Part shown: piece by piece, positions 26,001 to 34,697 of the stretch | Layout of the letters: each line of letters starts with the position of its first letter | How positions within the stretch are numbered: position 1 is the stretch's first letter | Assembly (NCBI GenBank): GCA_900548455.1 | Contig: URKQ01000004.1 | Coordinates: 122,481-186,480 of the forward strand | Source of the DNA: an uncultured Clostridium sp. | Lineage (GTDB): Bacteria; Bacillota; Clostridia; Clostridiales; Clostridiaceae | Length of the DNA stretch: 64,000 nucleotides | Direction of reading: 5' to 3' | The notes under the pieces: generated by a model | The model's database searches: none | The model's input: only the letters and a program-made list of their open reading frames with translations | Told to the model about the DNA's origin: nothing | Position numbers and translations under genes: made by a program

Positions 26001-26531
26001 TTGGATAATGAGTTAAATGACATTCTATATAAGTTCACACCTAAATATTCTATAAAGGATTATATGGAATTATATAAAATTACAAATAGAAACGTCTATA
26101 TTTTAATAAGAGTATGTGCAGTAATTTTTTTTATTACTCAAATAATAAAAAATGATTTTGAATATAAATCTATACCAGAAATATTAATAATATTTCTGGT
26201 TAATATCATCATTTTTATATTCCTGTACAATTTACCCAATATAATGGCTTGTAGAATGAAAAAAGTTTATATAACACCTGAGGAACACACAATTATATTA
26301 TATTTCTATAAAGAGTATTTTAAAGTAGAAAATAGAAGTAAAGAAAGTTATACGGAAAAGACTATTTATTACAATAAAATTGAAAAAATATATAAAACAA
26401 AGAGAAACATAATATTAAAGTCTAAGGAGCCCATAAATTATGTTTTAGTAAGTAAATGTAACTTTGAAAATGAAAATATAGAGAATTTTTATAGCTTTAT
26501 AAATGAATCTACAAGTAAACTTATTAAGTAG
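26001..26531 (+). CDS. YcxB-like two-TM protein, paralogue 1
   Basis: 176 residues from TTG 26001 behind AGGAG. A short cytosolic N-terminus (YMELYKITNR), two hydrophobic segments (about 35-80), then a C-terminal cytosolic domain with the recurring pattern Y-x2-I-x2-IYKT....IILKS....VLVSK and a final F-x-SFI-type helix. The same plan is found in five neighbouring genes and resembles YcxB-like proteins of unknown function. First of six paralogues arranged ++ -- ++. It is 15 bases ahead of paralogue 2. Confidence 0.5.
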   Translation: MDNELNDILYKFTPKYSIKDYMELYKITNRNVYILIRVCAVIFFITQIIKNDFEYKSIPEILIIFLVNIIIFIFLYNLPNIMACRMKKVYITPEEHTIILYFYKEYFKVENRSKESYTEKTIYYNKIEKIYKTKRNIILKSKEPINYVLVSKCNFENENIENFYSFINESTSKLIK

Positions 26532-26546
26532 CAAGGAGTGGAGTTT

Positions 26547-27077
26547 TTGGAAGAAAAGTTAATGTTTTGTTTTTTGAATAAATGTAATAAAAGTGATGTG
26601 CTAAAAGCATATAGGGTATTGGCAAAACGATCATTACTCATTAGTAGAATTATCCTAATTTGTTTTGAAGTGATCATGTTTACTACAGGCTTAACTACAA
26701 ATAATTCACAGTTAATTATAGCTTCAATTTTTATGGGAGTTATTATTTTTTATGTGGTTTTTAATTTAGATAAAATACAAGTAAAGAACTTAAATAAAAA
26801 ATATAACTTTAATGAAAATATGCCAGATAAATTTTTGTTTTATAGTTCTTATTTACTATATGAAAAAAATAGTAGTGGCACCAGTGATATAGGCAAACTT
26901 TTGTATGATGAAATTGACAGTGTATATATATCAACGGATGTAATTATTCTGCAATCAATAAAAATGAGCGAAGTTTTAATATTAAATAAAACTCAAATAG
27001 ACACGAGTATATTGAAAAAATTTTTAGATTATTTACAAGAACAGTTTAATGGTAGGATAAAAAATAAGGCTCTGTAG
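26547..27077 (+). CDS. YcxB-like two-TM protein, paralogue 2
   Basis: 176 residues from TTG 26547, 8 bases after AAGGAG; a GTG at 26538 overlaps that Shine-Dalgarno and is rejected. Layout as in its neighbours: VLKAYRVLAKRSLL at the N-terminus, two membrane segments, then FLFYSSYLLYE, LLYDEIDSVYIS, VIILQS and a C-terminal LKKFLDYLQE helix. Probably co-transcribed with paralogue 1. A bidirectional terminator overlaps its stop codon. Function unknown. Confidence 0.5.
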   Translation: MEEKLMFCFLNKCNKSDVLKAYRVLAKRSLLISRIILICFEVIMFTTGLTTNNSQLIIASIFMGVIIFYVVFNLDKIQVKNLNKKYNFNENMPDKFLFYSSYLLYEKNSSGTSDIGKLLYDEIDSVYISTDVIILQSIKMSEVLILNKTQIDTSILKKFLDYLQEQFNGRIKNKAL

Positions 27078-27097
27078 TTTTTACACTACAGAGCCTT
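27066..27097. terminator. Bidirectional terminator overlapping the stop of paralogue 2
   Basis: Stem AAGGCTCTGTAG with its exact complement and a short T-rich loop. It lies between convergent genes and covers the stop codon at 27075-27077. Confidence 0.75.
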
Positions 27098-27118
27098 TAG
27101 TTTAAATGTATATAATGG

Positions 27119-27679
27119 TTAAATCTTAGTATCAATAAAACCTAAAAAACTCTCGAAATTCTCAAGGGAATCTTTTGAAATTATTGGGGATAGAGAAACT
27201 TTTGGATTAGAGTATATGATGATTAAGTTATCTGTTAATAGATAGTTACTTATATTAGAATACTCTAAAATATATTCTGAGTAGATTTGTAAATTTGTTT
27301 CAAAAGTTATGGTGTAATTTAATTCATAAAAATTTATAAAGACAGAATAGTTTTTAGATATTTTTTTGTTTTTATAATGATTTATTTTGCAGCGCACCCA
27401 GCACCGAATTTCCACAATCCTAAAGATACATATAAGTACAGCAATGTTTAAAATAGTTATTTTAACATTATTAAAATATGAAAATAGAGCTTCGTTTATA
27501 GAAAAATTATAATTACATACTAGATTTATTAAGTATGTAATGAGTAACAATAAAATGAAAGCTAGAAGAATGACCCTATACTTTTTATAAATATTTAAGT
27601 GACCAGCTTTGTGGGCCTCAATTCGGTAGTTTAAGTTATTATTTACAAGAGGCAATCTATATAAATTTTTTTTATCCAT
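27119..27679 (-). CDS. YcxB-like two-TM protein, paralogue 3
   Basis: 186 residues from the ATG at 27679 behind AAGGTAA. N-terminal basic segment, two hydrophobic stretches (about 34-50 and 72-90), then INFYELNYTITFET, ILEYSNISNYLLTDNLIIIYSN and the closing ENFESFLGFID helix. Follows paralogue 4 on the same strand after 12 bases. Shares with it the feature that the second membrane segment ends in an IVEIRCWVR / IAEVDSLIR block. Function unknown. Confidence 0.5.
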   Translation of the reverse strand: MDKKNLYRLPLVNNNLNYRIEAHKAGHLNIYKKYRVILLAFILLLLITYLINLVCNYNFSINEALFSYFNNVKITILNIAVLICIFRIVEIRCWVRCKINHYKNKKISKNYSVFINFYELNYTITFETNLQIYSEYILEYSNISNYLLTDNLIIIYSNPKVSLSPIISKDSLENFESFLGFIDTKI

Positions 27680-27691
27680 GAAAATTACCTT

Positions 27692-28282
27692 CTACTTAAC
27701 AATAATTTTATGAACATTACTTTTACCTATCTTTGAATGAAGAAATTCAATAAATTGTTCAACAGTACCAACAGTAAATAAATCCTTACATATTATAAGT
27801 TTTGATGGATTTGAATTTAATATAATTATATTTTCAGTTACGTAACAATTTTTAATACTGTTGTAGTAAATATAGTCTTTAGAATATACTTTTGAATCTA
27901 CTTCAGTGAATAAGATATATTTATCTTCATAAAAGCATATGTAGCTATATCCTATAGTAGGATTGTTACCATTTAAGATCAATCTAAAGAATATTCGTAT
28001 TAAAGAATCAACTTCGGCTATTTTAAATATCCATATAACAAATACTGTATCTAAAATTGGATATAAAGTATCTGTAAAATACATTACCATTGCTTCTGTA
28101 AAGAATAAATTTAATTCATCCATTTTTGAAAACACAAAGAACAAAAATAAGAAAATAATAAAAATAAGCAATATAATCCTGTAGAATATGTATTTTTTCT
28201 TATGATAAACTCTATTTGACTCAACAAAGTTTTTAATTGAACTATTAGCTAAACATTTGAAAATTATTTTATCATTTTCCAT
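27692..28282 (-). CDS. YcxB-like two-TM protein, paralogue 4
   Basis: 196 residues from ATG 28282 behind TAGGAG. N-terminus FKCLANSSIKNFVESNRVYHKKK, two membrane segments with an intervening acidic loop (about 52-70), then ICFYEDKYILFTEVD, YIYYNSIKNCYVTENIIILNSN and a final TVEQFIEFLHSKIG helix. First gene of the minus-strand pair; the 110-base gap to paralogue 5 must carry divergent promoters. Confidence 0.5.
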   Translation of the reverse strand: MENDKIIFKCLANSSIKNFVESNRVYHKKKYIFYRIILLIFIIFLFLFFVFSKMDELNLFFTEAMVMYFTDTLYPILDTVFVIWIFKIAEVDSLIRIFFRLILNGNNPTIGYSYICFYEDKYILFTEVDSKVYSKDYIYYNSIKNCYVTENIIILNSNPSKLIICKDLFTVGTVEQFIEFLHSKIGKSNVHKIIVK

Positions 28283-28392
28283 ACAAATACTCCTACATAA
28301 AATATATTTATGTTACAATAATACTAATAAATTGTAAAAATGTAAATATAAATTGCAATATCAGTCGTTGAATGAAATTTAAGGGGATTGTT

Positions 28393-28926
28393 ATGTATAT
28401 AATTGATGCAACATATAGGTTTAGAGATGTTTTAGATTTGAATGAACTAGTTTCAAAGGTACGTCTTAACAACTATAGAATAATTACTAAAATAATTACT
28501 AGGATTTGCGCTATAATACTTTTTGTTTTTTCAACATATATTATTTTGCAGTTAACAAATAGCGAAATATTTTTGTGCATAGGGGTAACTATATCTATAA
28601 TATTGTTCCTTTTTTTGTATAATTTTTTAACGATAAAAGATTATTATTATTACAAGAAAAGCAGTGATACTACGGAGAATAAGCAAATTATATTTAATGA
28701 TGATTTTTTTAGTGTTGAATGTAAAAGTGAAAAGTTATGTGCTATTACTAAATACAACTATTCTACAATAAAAAACATTTATGAAAGAGAAGATACAGTA
28801 ATTATTATGTTGGAAAATCCTGTACAGTTTATATTAATTCCTAATAGAAATTTTATTAAAGGTGAATATAATCAATTAATTGAGTATTTAAAGTTAAAAG
28901 TTAATGATAAGCTTATTCAAGAATAG
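28393..28926 (+). CDS. YcxB-like two-TM protein, paralogue 5
   Basis: 177 residues from ATG 28393, 8 bases after AAGGGG; the upstream in-frame ATG 28372 lies before that Shine-Dalgarno and is not used. Two membrane segments (about 33-75), then IIFNDDFFSVECKSE, YNYSTIKNIYEREDTVIIMLE and the closing YNQLIEYLKLKVN. It is followed after 14 bases by paralogue 6. Function unknown. Confidence 0.5.
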   Translation: MYIIDATYRFRDVLDLNELVSKVRLNNYRIITKIITRICAIILFVFSTYIILQLTNSEIFLCIGVTISIILFLFLYNFLTIKDYYYYKKSSDTTENKQIIFNDDFFSVECKSEKLCAITKYNYSTIKNIYEREDTVIIMLENPVQFILIPNRNFIKGEYNQLIEYLKLKVNDKLIQE

Positions 28927-28940
28927 GAGGAGCTAATAGC

Positions 28941-29528
28941 ATGGATGATATAGTGAAATTTCAGGTTGTATCACAAATTGATGGGAATGACTTTGTGAAA
29001 ATGTTTAGGGAAATATATAGTGAGAAGCGTAGAAGGCGAGATAATGTATTTAAAGCTCTACTTATAGTAAGTATTTTTATGCTAACATCTGGATTTTTTT
29101 TGGAGATGTATGATTGCATAAATATGGGAATTGAAAACATAACAAATTCCGCAACGTTTAATATTATTGTCTGTGCAATTTTTATACCAATTTCTTTAGG
29201 ATTACTTATAAATATTGACAAAATAAGGATGTCATTATATACTAAAAAGTTTTTTAAAATAGATGATAATTTTACTACTAGTTATAAGCTTAGTTTTTAT
29301 GAAGAGTATTATATTATAGAAGGTTCTGATAAAGATACTACTACTTATATGAAAATGAGTTATGATTTGATAGATTATGTTTCAATAAATGAAAATGTTA
29401 TACTTATAGGAAATTCCTCAAAGTCAATTAGCTGTATTAAGAAAGATAAAAAATTTGAAGTAGGCACATGGGAAGATTTCTCAACTTTTTTAGAATGTAA
29501 ATTTAAATATATATTAGGTAGTTTATAG
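28941..29528 (+). CDS. YcxB-like two-TM protein, paralogue 6
   Basis: 195 residues from ATG 28941 behind AGGAGG. N-terminus FVKMFREIYSEKRRRRD, two membrane segments (about 34-90), then LSFYEEYYIIEGSD, MSYDLIDYVSINENVILIGNSS and the final WEDFSTFLECKFK. Last of six paralogues. The serine hydrolase gene begins 41 bases downstream. Confidence 0.5.
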   Translation: MDDIVKFQVVSQIDGNDFVKMFREIYSEKRRRRDNVFKALLIVSIFMLTSGFFLEMYDCINMGIENITNSATFNIIVCAIFIPISLGLLINIDKIRMSLYTKKFFKIDDNFTTSYKLSFYEEYYIIEGSDKDTTTYMKMSYDLIDYVSINENVILIGNSSKSISCIKKDKKFEVGTWEDFSTFLECKFKYILGSL

Positions 29529-29569
29529 ATATGATGTATTAATTTGAATGTATTGAGTGGGGTGTGTTT

Positions 29570-30577
29570 ATGAAGATAGAAAGTTTATTAAAAGACTATA
29601 TGAAAGAAGAGATAATGGCTCCAGGTTACTCTATGGCAGTTTTAAAAGAAGGAAATTGTGTTTATAAAAAATCCTATGGTTATTCGAATTTAGAGAATGA
29701 AATTGAAATTAATTCTCAAACTAATTTTTATTTAGCATCACTATCTAAGAGTTTTACAGCTTCTGCTATATTGCTTTTAAGTGAGAGAGGACTTTTAAAT
29801 TTAAATGATAGAGTAAAAAAGTACTTTAAGGACTTTCCTGGTTGTTGTGAAGAAATTAGAATTTTAGATTTAATATATCATAGATCAGGACTACCAGATT
29901 ATTTTGATTATTATTTTGAAAATAAAATGAATATAAATGGAATGACAAATGAGGATGTATATAATTTTGTATTAACTAGAACAGCACTTAATTTTAATGT
30001 GGGTGAGAAATTTCAATACTCAAATACAGGATATGTACTTTTATCAATGATTATAGAAAAAGTAAGTGGTTTGTCATATTCACAATTTTTAAAGGATAAC
30101 TTTTTTGCACCTTTAGGGATGGAAAATACGTATGTTTTTACTGAAGATAAACCTATAATACCCAACAGAGCATATGGATATGAAAAAAAAGATGCAAAGT
30201 TTGCTTGCTATGATTATTATGTATTAACCACAGGAGATGGAGGTATATATTCTTCCATTGATGATTTGCTATTATGGATGAAATCTTTTAATGAAGAAAG
30301 GTTTTTTAAAAAGGATATTATAGATATAATCTTTAAATCTGGAGATCTAAATGATGGTAATGATTCTAACTATGGATTTGGATGGTTTATATTGCAGAAG
30401 GATTTTACTAAAGTAGTTTTTCATAGTGGACAACTAGGTGGATTTACTAATATTATGATGAAAATTCCTGAGAATAATTTTTCCATATTAATACTTACAA
30501 ATTATTATAGAGATTCATGGAAGAAAATTTCTAAATTGGTACATGAAAGTGCAATTGAAGTCTATGAGGCTTTTTAG
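29570..30577 (+). CDS. Beta-lactamase-family serine hydrolase (class C-like/esterase)
   Basis: 335 residues from ATG 29570, 7 bases after a GTGGGG Shine-Dalgarno. The SxxK nucleophile is in LASLSKSF near residue 62, the YxN motif in YSNTGY near 147, and the third box is HSGQLGGF near 286 instead of KTG, as in esterase-type or D-aminopeptidase-type members. No signal peptide, so it probably acts in the cytoplasm. Penicillin resistance is not implied. Natural substrate unknown. Confidence 0.82.
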   Translation: MKIESLLKDYMKEEIMAPGYSMAVLKEGNCVYKKSYGYSNLENEIEINSQTNFYLASLSKSFTASAILLLSERGLLNLNDRVKKYFKDFPGCCEEIRILDLIYHRSGLPDYFDYYFENKMNINGMTNEDVYNFVLTRTALNFNVGEKFQYSNTGYVLLSMIIEKVSGLSYSQFLKDNFFAPLGMENTYVFTEDKPIIPNRAYGYEKKDAKFACYDYYVLTTGDGGIYSSIDDLLLWMKSFNEERFFKKDIIDIIFKSGDLNDGNDSNYGFGWFILQKDFTKVVFHSGQLGGFTNIMMKIPENNFSILILTNYYRDSWKKISKLVHESAIEVYEAF

Positions 30578-30627
30578 TTACAAAGGGTTTATACGAGTAG
30601 ATATGATAGAAAAAAGGGGATGTAAAG

Positions 30628-31113
30628 TTGCAGTATCATCTTATAAGAAAAATTAAAGGACAAGTTTTAAGTGATAATGAAATTAAAGTAAAACCAATGT
30701 TGTTAGAAGGAAATGAATTGGAAGAAAAGTTAAGTGAATACTTAGAATCTTTTATTGAAGGTACCTTAGATCCAGAACTTGCAGGGAAAAAGCCAGATAA
30801 ATTTATATTCAATTTGAAGGAAAATCGCTTGGGTGATTTTTCTAAAAGATATATTAATTTAGCTTGTGATGGTGAAAAGGTAATAGGTATTTTAATTGCT
30901 TTACCTGAAGATGAGAGAAGATATCATATTTTTTCAGTACATGTAGCTAAGGAATATAGAAAAAAAGGTGTTGGAACTGCATTAATATTAAAATGTATAA
31001 ATGATATGCATGAAAAAAATGTACAAGAGATTTTAATCGATGTTCATGAAGACAATACACCTGCGTATAATTTATATAGAAAATACGGGTTTGAAGTATA
31101 TGATATTGATTAA
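30628..31113 (+). CDS. GNAT-family N-acetyltransferase
   Basis: 161 residues from TTG 30628 behind AAGGGGATG. The acetyl-CoA-binding motif A is visible as IFSVHVAKEYRKKGVGTALI near residues 108-128 (R-K-K-G-V-G), and the C-terminal DVHEDNTPAYNLYRKYGFE is the usual B motif. The N-terminal half is less conserved. Substrate unknown. A terminator follows, so it is separate from hcp. Confidence 0.8.
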   Translation: MQYHLIRKIKGQVLSDNEIKVKPMLLEGNELEEKLSEYLESFIEGTLDPELAGKKPDKFIFNLKENRLGDFSKRYINLACDGEKVIGILIALPEDERRYHIFSVHVAKEYRKKGVGTALILKCINDMHEKNVQEILIDVHEDNTPAYNLYRKYGFEVYDID

Positions 31114-31138
31114 CAAAAAGTGAATTAGATAAATTGAT

Positions 31139-31173
31139 AAAAGGTAATCTAAAATTTTAGATTATCTTTTTTA
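31139..31173 (+). terminator. Terminator between GNAT gene and hcp
   Basis: AT-rich stem AAGGTAATCTAAAA with its complement (one G-T pair), followed by six T. Confidence 0.7.
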
Positions 31174-31218
31174 ATTTTGGAGACCATATTTATAGTTAAG
31201 TTAATAAGGAGGATACAT

Positions 31219-32892
31219 ATGGAAAATAATATGGCAATGGAATATCCAATGTTTTGTTATCAATGTGAGCAAACAGCAGGAGGAAAAGGGTGTACAAAAC
31301 TAGGTGTATGTGGGAAAACTCCAGAGATAGCAGCACTTCAAGATTTACTTATTTTTCAGATAAAGGGTATAAGCTGCTATGCAAAAGAAATTATAGAACG
31401 TGGTAAAAAGTTAGATAAGGATATAATAAGTTTTATTGAAAACTCTTTGTTTACTACATTAACCAATGTAAATTTTGATGCAGATGCACATGTAGAGATG
31501 CTTAGGGAGTCTCAAAAAATAAAGGAAGCTCTAAGAAAAAAAGTAGGAAGACATAAAAGTAAAAAGATATATGCAACCTATAATTTAAGTGATACAAAAG
31601 CTGAAATGCTTCAGGATGCTAAAATGGCTGGAATTATGTATGATAAAGAACTTGATCCAGATATTCGTTCTTTAAGGCAAACGATAATATATGGATTAAA
31701 GGGAATTAGTGCGTATGGACATCAAGCAAGGGAATTAGGGTTTTATGATGATCAAGTTGATAATTTCTATGCAAGAGCATTAGAAGCAACAACTAATGAT
31801 GATTTAAGTGTAGAGGAATTAATAAGATGGACAATGCGCACAGGAGACATGAGTGTTGCAGTGATGAAAAAGCTAGATGAAGCAAATACTACAGTTTATA
31901 AAAACCCAAGTCCTCATAAGGTAAATGTACATATTAAAAAAGGTCCTTTTATTATTGTTTCAGGACATGATTTAAAAGATTTAGAAATGCTATTAAAACA
32001 AACAGAGGGAAAAGGAATTAACATATATACTCATGGTGAAATGATTCCTTGTCATGGTTATCCAGAACTTAATAAATATCCTCACCTAGTAGGTAATTTT
32101 GGTGGAGCTTGGCAGGATCAACAAAAAGAATTTGATAACATCCCAGGGTGTGTTCTTATGACAACAAATTGTCTTATGAGACCAAGAGAAACTTATAAAG
32201 ATAGAATATTTACTACAAGTGTAGTTGGCTGGGATGGAGTTAAACATATAGGAAAGAATAAAAAAGGTGAAAAGGATTTTTCTGAGATAATAGAAAAAGC
32301 CCTTGAACTTGGAGGCTATAAAGAAGATCAACAGCCCCATGAAATTTTAGTAGGGTTTGGACATCACGCAACACTTAGTAATGCAGAGACTATAGTTAAT
32401 GCAGTTAAGGAAGGAAAGGTAAGACATTTCTTTCTAATAGGGGGGTGTGATGGAGCTAGACCAGGTAGAAATTATTATACGGACTTTGCAAAAAAGGTAC
32501 CTGAGGATTGTATAATACTTACCCTTGCTTGCGGTAAATATAGGTTTAATAAGCTTGATTTTGGAGAAGTAGCTGGATTACCTAGACTTTTAGATGTTGG
32601 CCAATGTAATGATGCCTATTCTGCGGTAAGAATTGCAACAGCTCTTGCCGATGCCTTTGGTACAGATGTTAATGGACTTCCATTATCAATAATTTTATCT
32701 TGGTATGAACAAAAGGCTGTGGCAGATTTACTTGCACTTTTATCTTTAGGAATAAAAGGGATATATTTAGGACCAACATTACCGGCTTTTTTAAGTCCTA
32801 ATGTGCTTCAATATTTAGTGGACACTTTTGACATAAAGCTTATTAGTACACCTGACGATGATTTAAAATCATGTTTACAACAGAAAATTTAA
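31219..32892 (+). CDS. hcp: Hydroxylamine reductase / hybrid cluster protein
   Basis: 557 residues from ATG 31219 behind AAGGAGGA; the frame is open to 31177 without a Shine-Dalgarno. N-terminal cysteines MFCYQCEQTAGGKGC and VCGKTPE bind the cubane cluster in the anaerobe-type C-x2-C-x(n)-C-x(n)-C pattern. Hybrid-cluster ligands follow: H and E in the middle, and cysteines in IPGCVLMTTNCL, LIGGCDGARPGR and TLACGKYRF near 410-445. Hcp acts on NO and hydroxylamine and is linked to nitrosative stress. No Hcr reductase gene is adjacent. Confidence 0.95.
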   Translation: MENNMAMEYPMFCYQCEQTAGGKGCTKLGVCGKTPEIAALQDLLIFQIKGISCYAKEIIERGKKLDKDIISFIENSLFTTLTNVNFDADAHVEMLRESQKIKEALRKKVGRHKSKKIYATYNLSDTKAEMLQDAKMAGIMYDKELDPDIRSLRQTIIYGLKGISAYGHQARELGFYDDQVDNFYARALEATTNDDLSVEELIRWTMRTGDMSVAVMKKLDEANTTVYKNPSPHKVNVHIKKGPFIIVSGHDLKDLEMLLKQTEGKGINIYTHGEMIPCHGYPELNKYPHLVGNFGGAWQDQQKEFDNIPGCVLMTTNCLMRPRETYKDRIFTTSVVGWDGVKHIGKNKKGEKDFSEIIEKALELGGYKEDQQPHEILVGFGHHATLSNAETIVNAVKEGKVRHFFLIGGCDGARPGRNYYTDFAKKVPEDCIILTLACGKYRFNKLDFGEVAGLPRLLDVGQCNDAYSAVRIATALADAFGTDVNGLPLSIILSWYEQKAVADLLALLSLGIKGIYLGPTLPAFLSPNVLQYLVDTFDIKLISTPDDDLKSCLQQKI

Positions 32893-32936
32893 GGATAGTA
32901 TGAGAAAATAATTAGAATTTTTATTTTCAGGAATAT

Positions 32937-32973
32937 AAAAAGACTTGCAATACCTAAATTGCAGGTCTTTTAG
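32937..32973. terminator. Bidirectional terminator between hcp and the HxlR gene
   Basis: Stem AAAAGACTTGCAA / TTGCAGGTCTTTT with one G-T pair between convergent genes. It overlaps the 3' end of the regulator gene. Confidence 0.75.
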
Positions 32974-33287
32974 AAATATTTTTCTCCTAATAATTCAATT
33001 TTCTTTAGAATAGTAGCGTATTCTCTACCTTTATTAGTAAGATAATATTCTACTTTTGGGGGTAATTCATTATAAACTTTTTTATGTATTAATCCATCAT
33101 CCTCTAACTCTTTTAGTTTTTCGTTTAAAACTTTGTGGCTAACCCCATGAGTAATTCTTTGAAGTTCTAAGAATCTTTTTGTTCCGTCAAGTAAATGACA
33201 TAGAATTACAGCTTTCCATTTTCCACGGATTACTTCAAAGGCCCAATCTAGTTTACATACATATTTTTTTCCATCTTTTATTATCAA
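32970..33287 (-). CDS. HxlR-family winged-helix regulator
   Basis: 105 residues, standard length. It starts at TTG (33287 reading left) behind AAGGTGAT. The family fold is visible: CKLDWAFEVIRGKWKAVIL near the start with the conserved Cys, then LDGTKRFLELQRI, LNEKLKELEDDGLI and the wing PPKVEYYLT. Such proteins often sense electrophiles or oxidants through the N-terminal Cys. It is divergent from an old-yellow-enzyme gene, which is its likely target. Confidence 0.9.
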   Translation of the reverse strand: MIIKDGKKYVCKLDWAFEVIRGKWKAVILCHLLDGTKRFLELQRITHGVSHKVLNEKLKELEDDGLIHKKVYNELPPKVEYYLTNKGREYATILKKIELLGEKYF

Positions 33288-33394
33288 AATATCACCTTCT
33301 GCTAATATAATTGAGTTTCTTTATTTTTAATAATTATATAGTTTTTTATATTAATTAACTAGCATTTTTATTAAATTTTTTAAAAGTATAGGAT

Positions 33395-33447
33395 GTATAG
33401 TTACAAAAAAGTACGTACTATTAAAATTTAATTTTTAAAAATATAAT
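33395..33447. promoter_or_regulatory. Candidate HxlR operator and promoter for the OYE gene
   Basis: AGTACGTACT palindrome at 33410-33419 inside a wider imperfect dyad with ATAGT (33397) and ACTAT, then TATAAT at 33442-33447. The dyad lies at the -35 position of the plus-strand promoter, in the divergent gap. Operator identity is inference from position. Confidence 0.4.
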
Positions 33448-33484
33448 ACTTCTATAAACTATTAAATTTATGGGAGGAATAATT

Positions 33485-34615
33485 GTGAAAACTTTATTTG
33501 ATAAAACTAAGATACTTAATATGGAAATGGAAAATAGATTTATTAGAGGTGCATTGTGGGAAAACCTGGCTGATGAGAAAGGCCATATGACTTCAAAGCT
33601 TTTTAATATATATGAGGAATTAGCAAAAGGTGGAGTTGGAACTATAATTACGGGATATGCCTTTGTCACAAAGGATGAACAACCCAATCCTGGAATGATG
33701 GGTATATACGATGATTCATTTATTTCAGAGTACAAAAATTTTACTGATAGAATTCATGATTTAGGATCTAATATAATAATGCAAATTGTTTATGGTGGAT
33801 TTATGACTAATTACAATGTAGGGGAAAGGGTAATATTAGGACCATCAACTATGGAAAATGAAGTTACAGGTACTTGGGCTAGAGAGATTACTAAAGGTGA
33901 GATAATTAATTTAGTAAGAGCTTATGCTGAAGCTGCTCGTAGGGTGAAGAAATCAGGATTTGATGGAGTTGAAATACATGCAGGTCATGGATATTTATTA
34001 AGTCAATTTTTATCACCATACTATAATAAAAGGAATGATGAGTATGGCGGCAATATAGAAAACAGAGGAAGAATAATATTTGAAATTTTTAAGGCTATGA
34101 GAGAGGCTGTAGGAAAAGACTTCCCAATATTAATTAAATTAAATTCTGCTGATTATATTAATGAAGGTGGATTGACACCGGAAGATAGTTTATATGTAGC
34201 TAAAAAATTAGCTGATTTAGGAATCAATGCGATAGAAGTAACAGGTGGAAATGAGTCAATAAAACAAGTTATAGATAATAATTTAGGGGCAGCTAGAACT
34301 AAAATAGCTATGTCAAAGGATAAAGAATCCTATTTTATGGATTATGGAACAAAGTTAGCGGATATGGTAAACATACCTGTAATATTAGTAGGTGGAAATA
34401 GGCATTATGAAGTAATGAATGAATTATTGAACAATACAAAAATCCAATACTTTACATTATCAAGACCATTAACAGCTGAACCTGACTTAATAAATAAGTG
34501 GGCAAATGGAGATATAAAAAAGCCTAAATGTGTATCTTGTAATCAATGTTATAACACTATAGGAAAGAGATGTATATTGAATGGAGCAACAAGGGAAAGC
34601 AAGAGGAGTATGTAA
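33485..34615 (+). CDS. NADH:flavin oxidoreductase (old yellow enzyme family)
   Basis: 376 residues from GTG 33485 behind GGGAGGAAT. FMN-binding TIM-barrel signatures include GVEIHAGHGYLLSQFLSPYYN near 160 with the H-x-x-H/N substrate-binding pair, RNDEYGGNIENR, and VGGNRHYE near 300. The C-terminal CVSCNQCYN resembles the short cysteine tail of one OYE subgroup but no second domain follows, unlike 2,4-dienoyl-CoA reductases. It would reduce activated double bonds of enones or nitro compounds. Controlled by the divergent HxlR regulator, probably. Confidence 0.88.
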   Translation: MKTLFDKTKILNMEMENRFIRGALWENLADEKGHMTSKLFNIYEELAKGGVGTIITGYAFVTKDEQPNPGMMGIYDDSFISEYKNFTDRIHDLGSNIIMQIVYGGFMTNYNVGERVILGPSTMENEVTGTWAREITKGEIINLVRAYAEAARRVKKSGFDGVEIHAGHGYLLSQFLSPYYNKRNDEYGGNIENRGRIIFEIFKAMREAVGKDFPILIKLNSADYINEGGLTPEDSLYVAKKLADLGINAIEVTGGNESIKQVIDNNLGAARTKIAMSKDKESYFMDYGTKLADMVNIPVILVGGNRHYEVMNELLNNTKIQYFTLSRPLTAEPDLINKWANGDIKKPKCVSCNQCYNTIGKRCILNGATRESKRSM

Positions 34616-34634
34616 CAAATGTTACATACTCCTC
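34603..34634 (+). terminator. Perfect hairpin overlapping the OYE stop codon
   Basis: 14-bp perfect stem GAGGAGTATGTAAC and complement with a four-base loop; the stop codon lies inside the stem. No T-run follows, so it may protect the mRNA end rather than terminate. Confidence 0.5.
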
Positions 34635-34697
34635 TCCTAAATTAATATACACTAACAATATAAATAAGAAAAAGACAAATTAAAAGGAGCGTATTAT

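Noticed and set aside
29570..30577. Beta-lactam resistance gene
   Set aside because: Although SxxK and YxN are present there is HSG instead of KTG and no signal peptide; an esterase/peptidase role is more likely.
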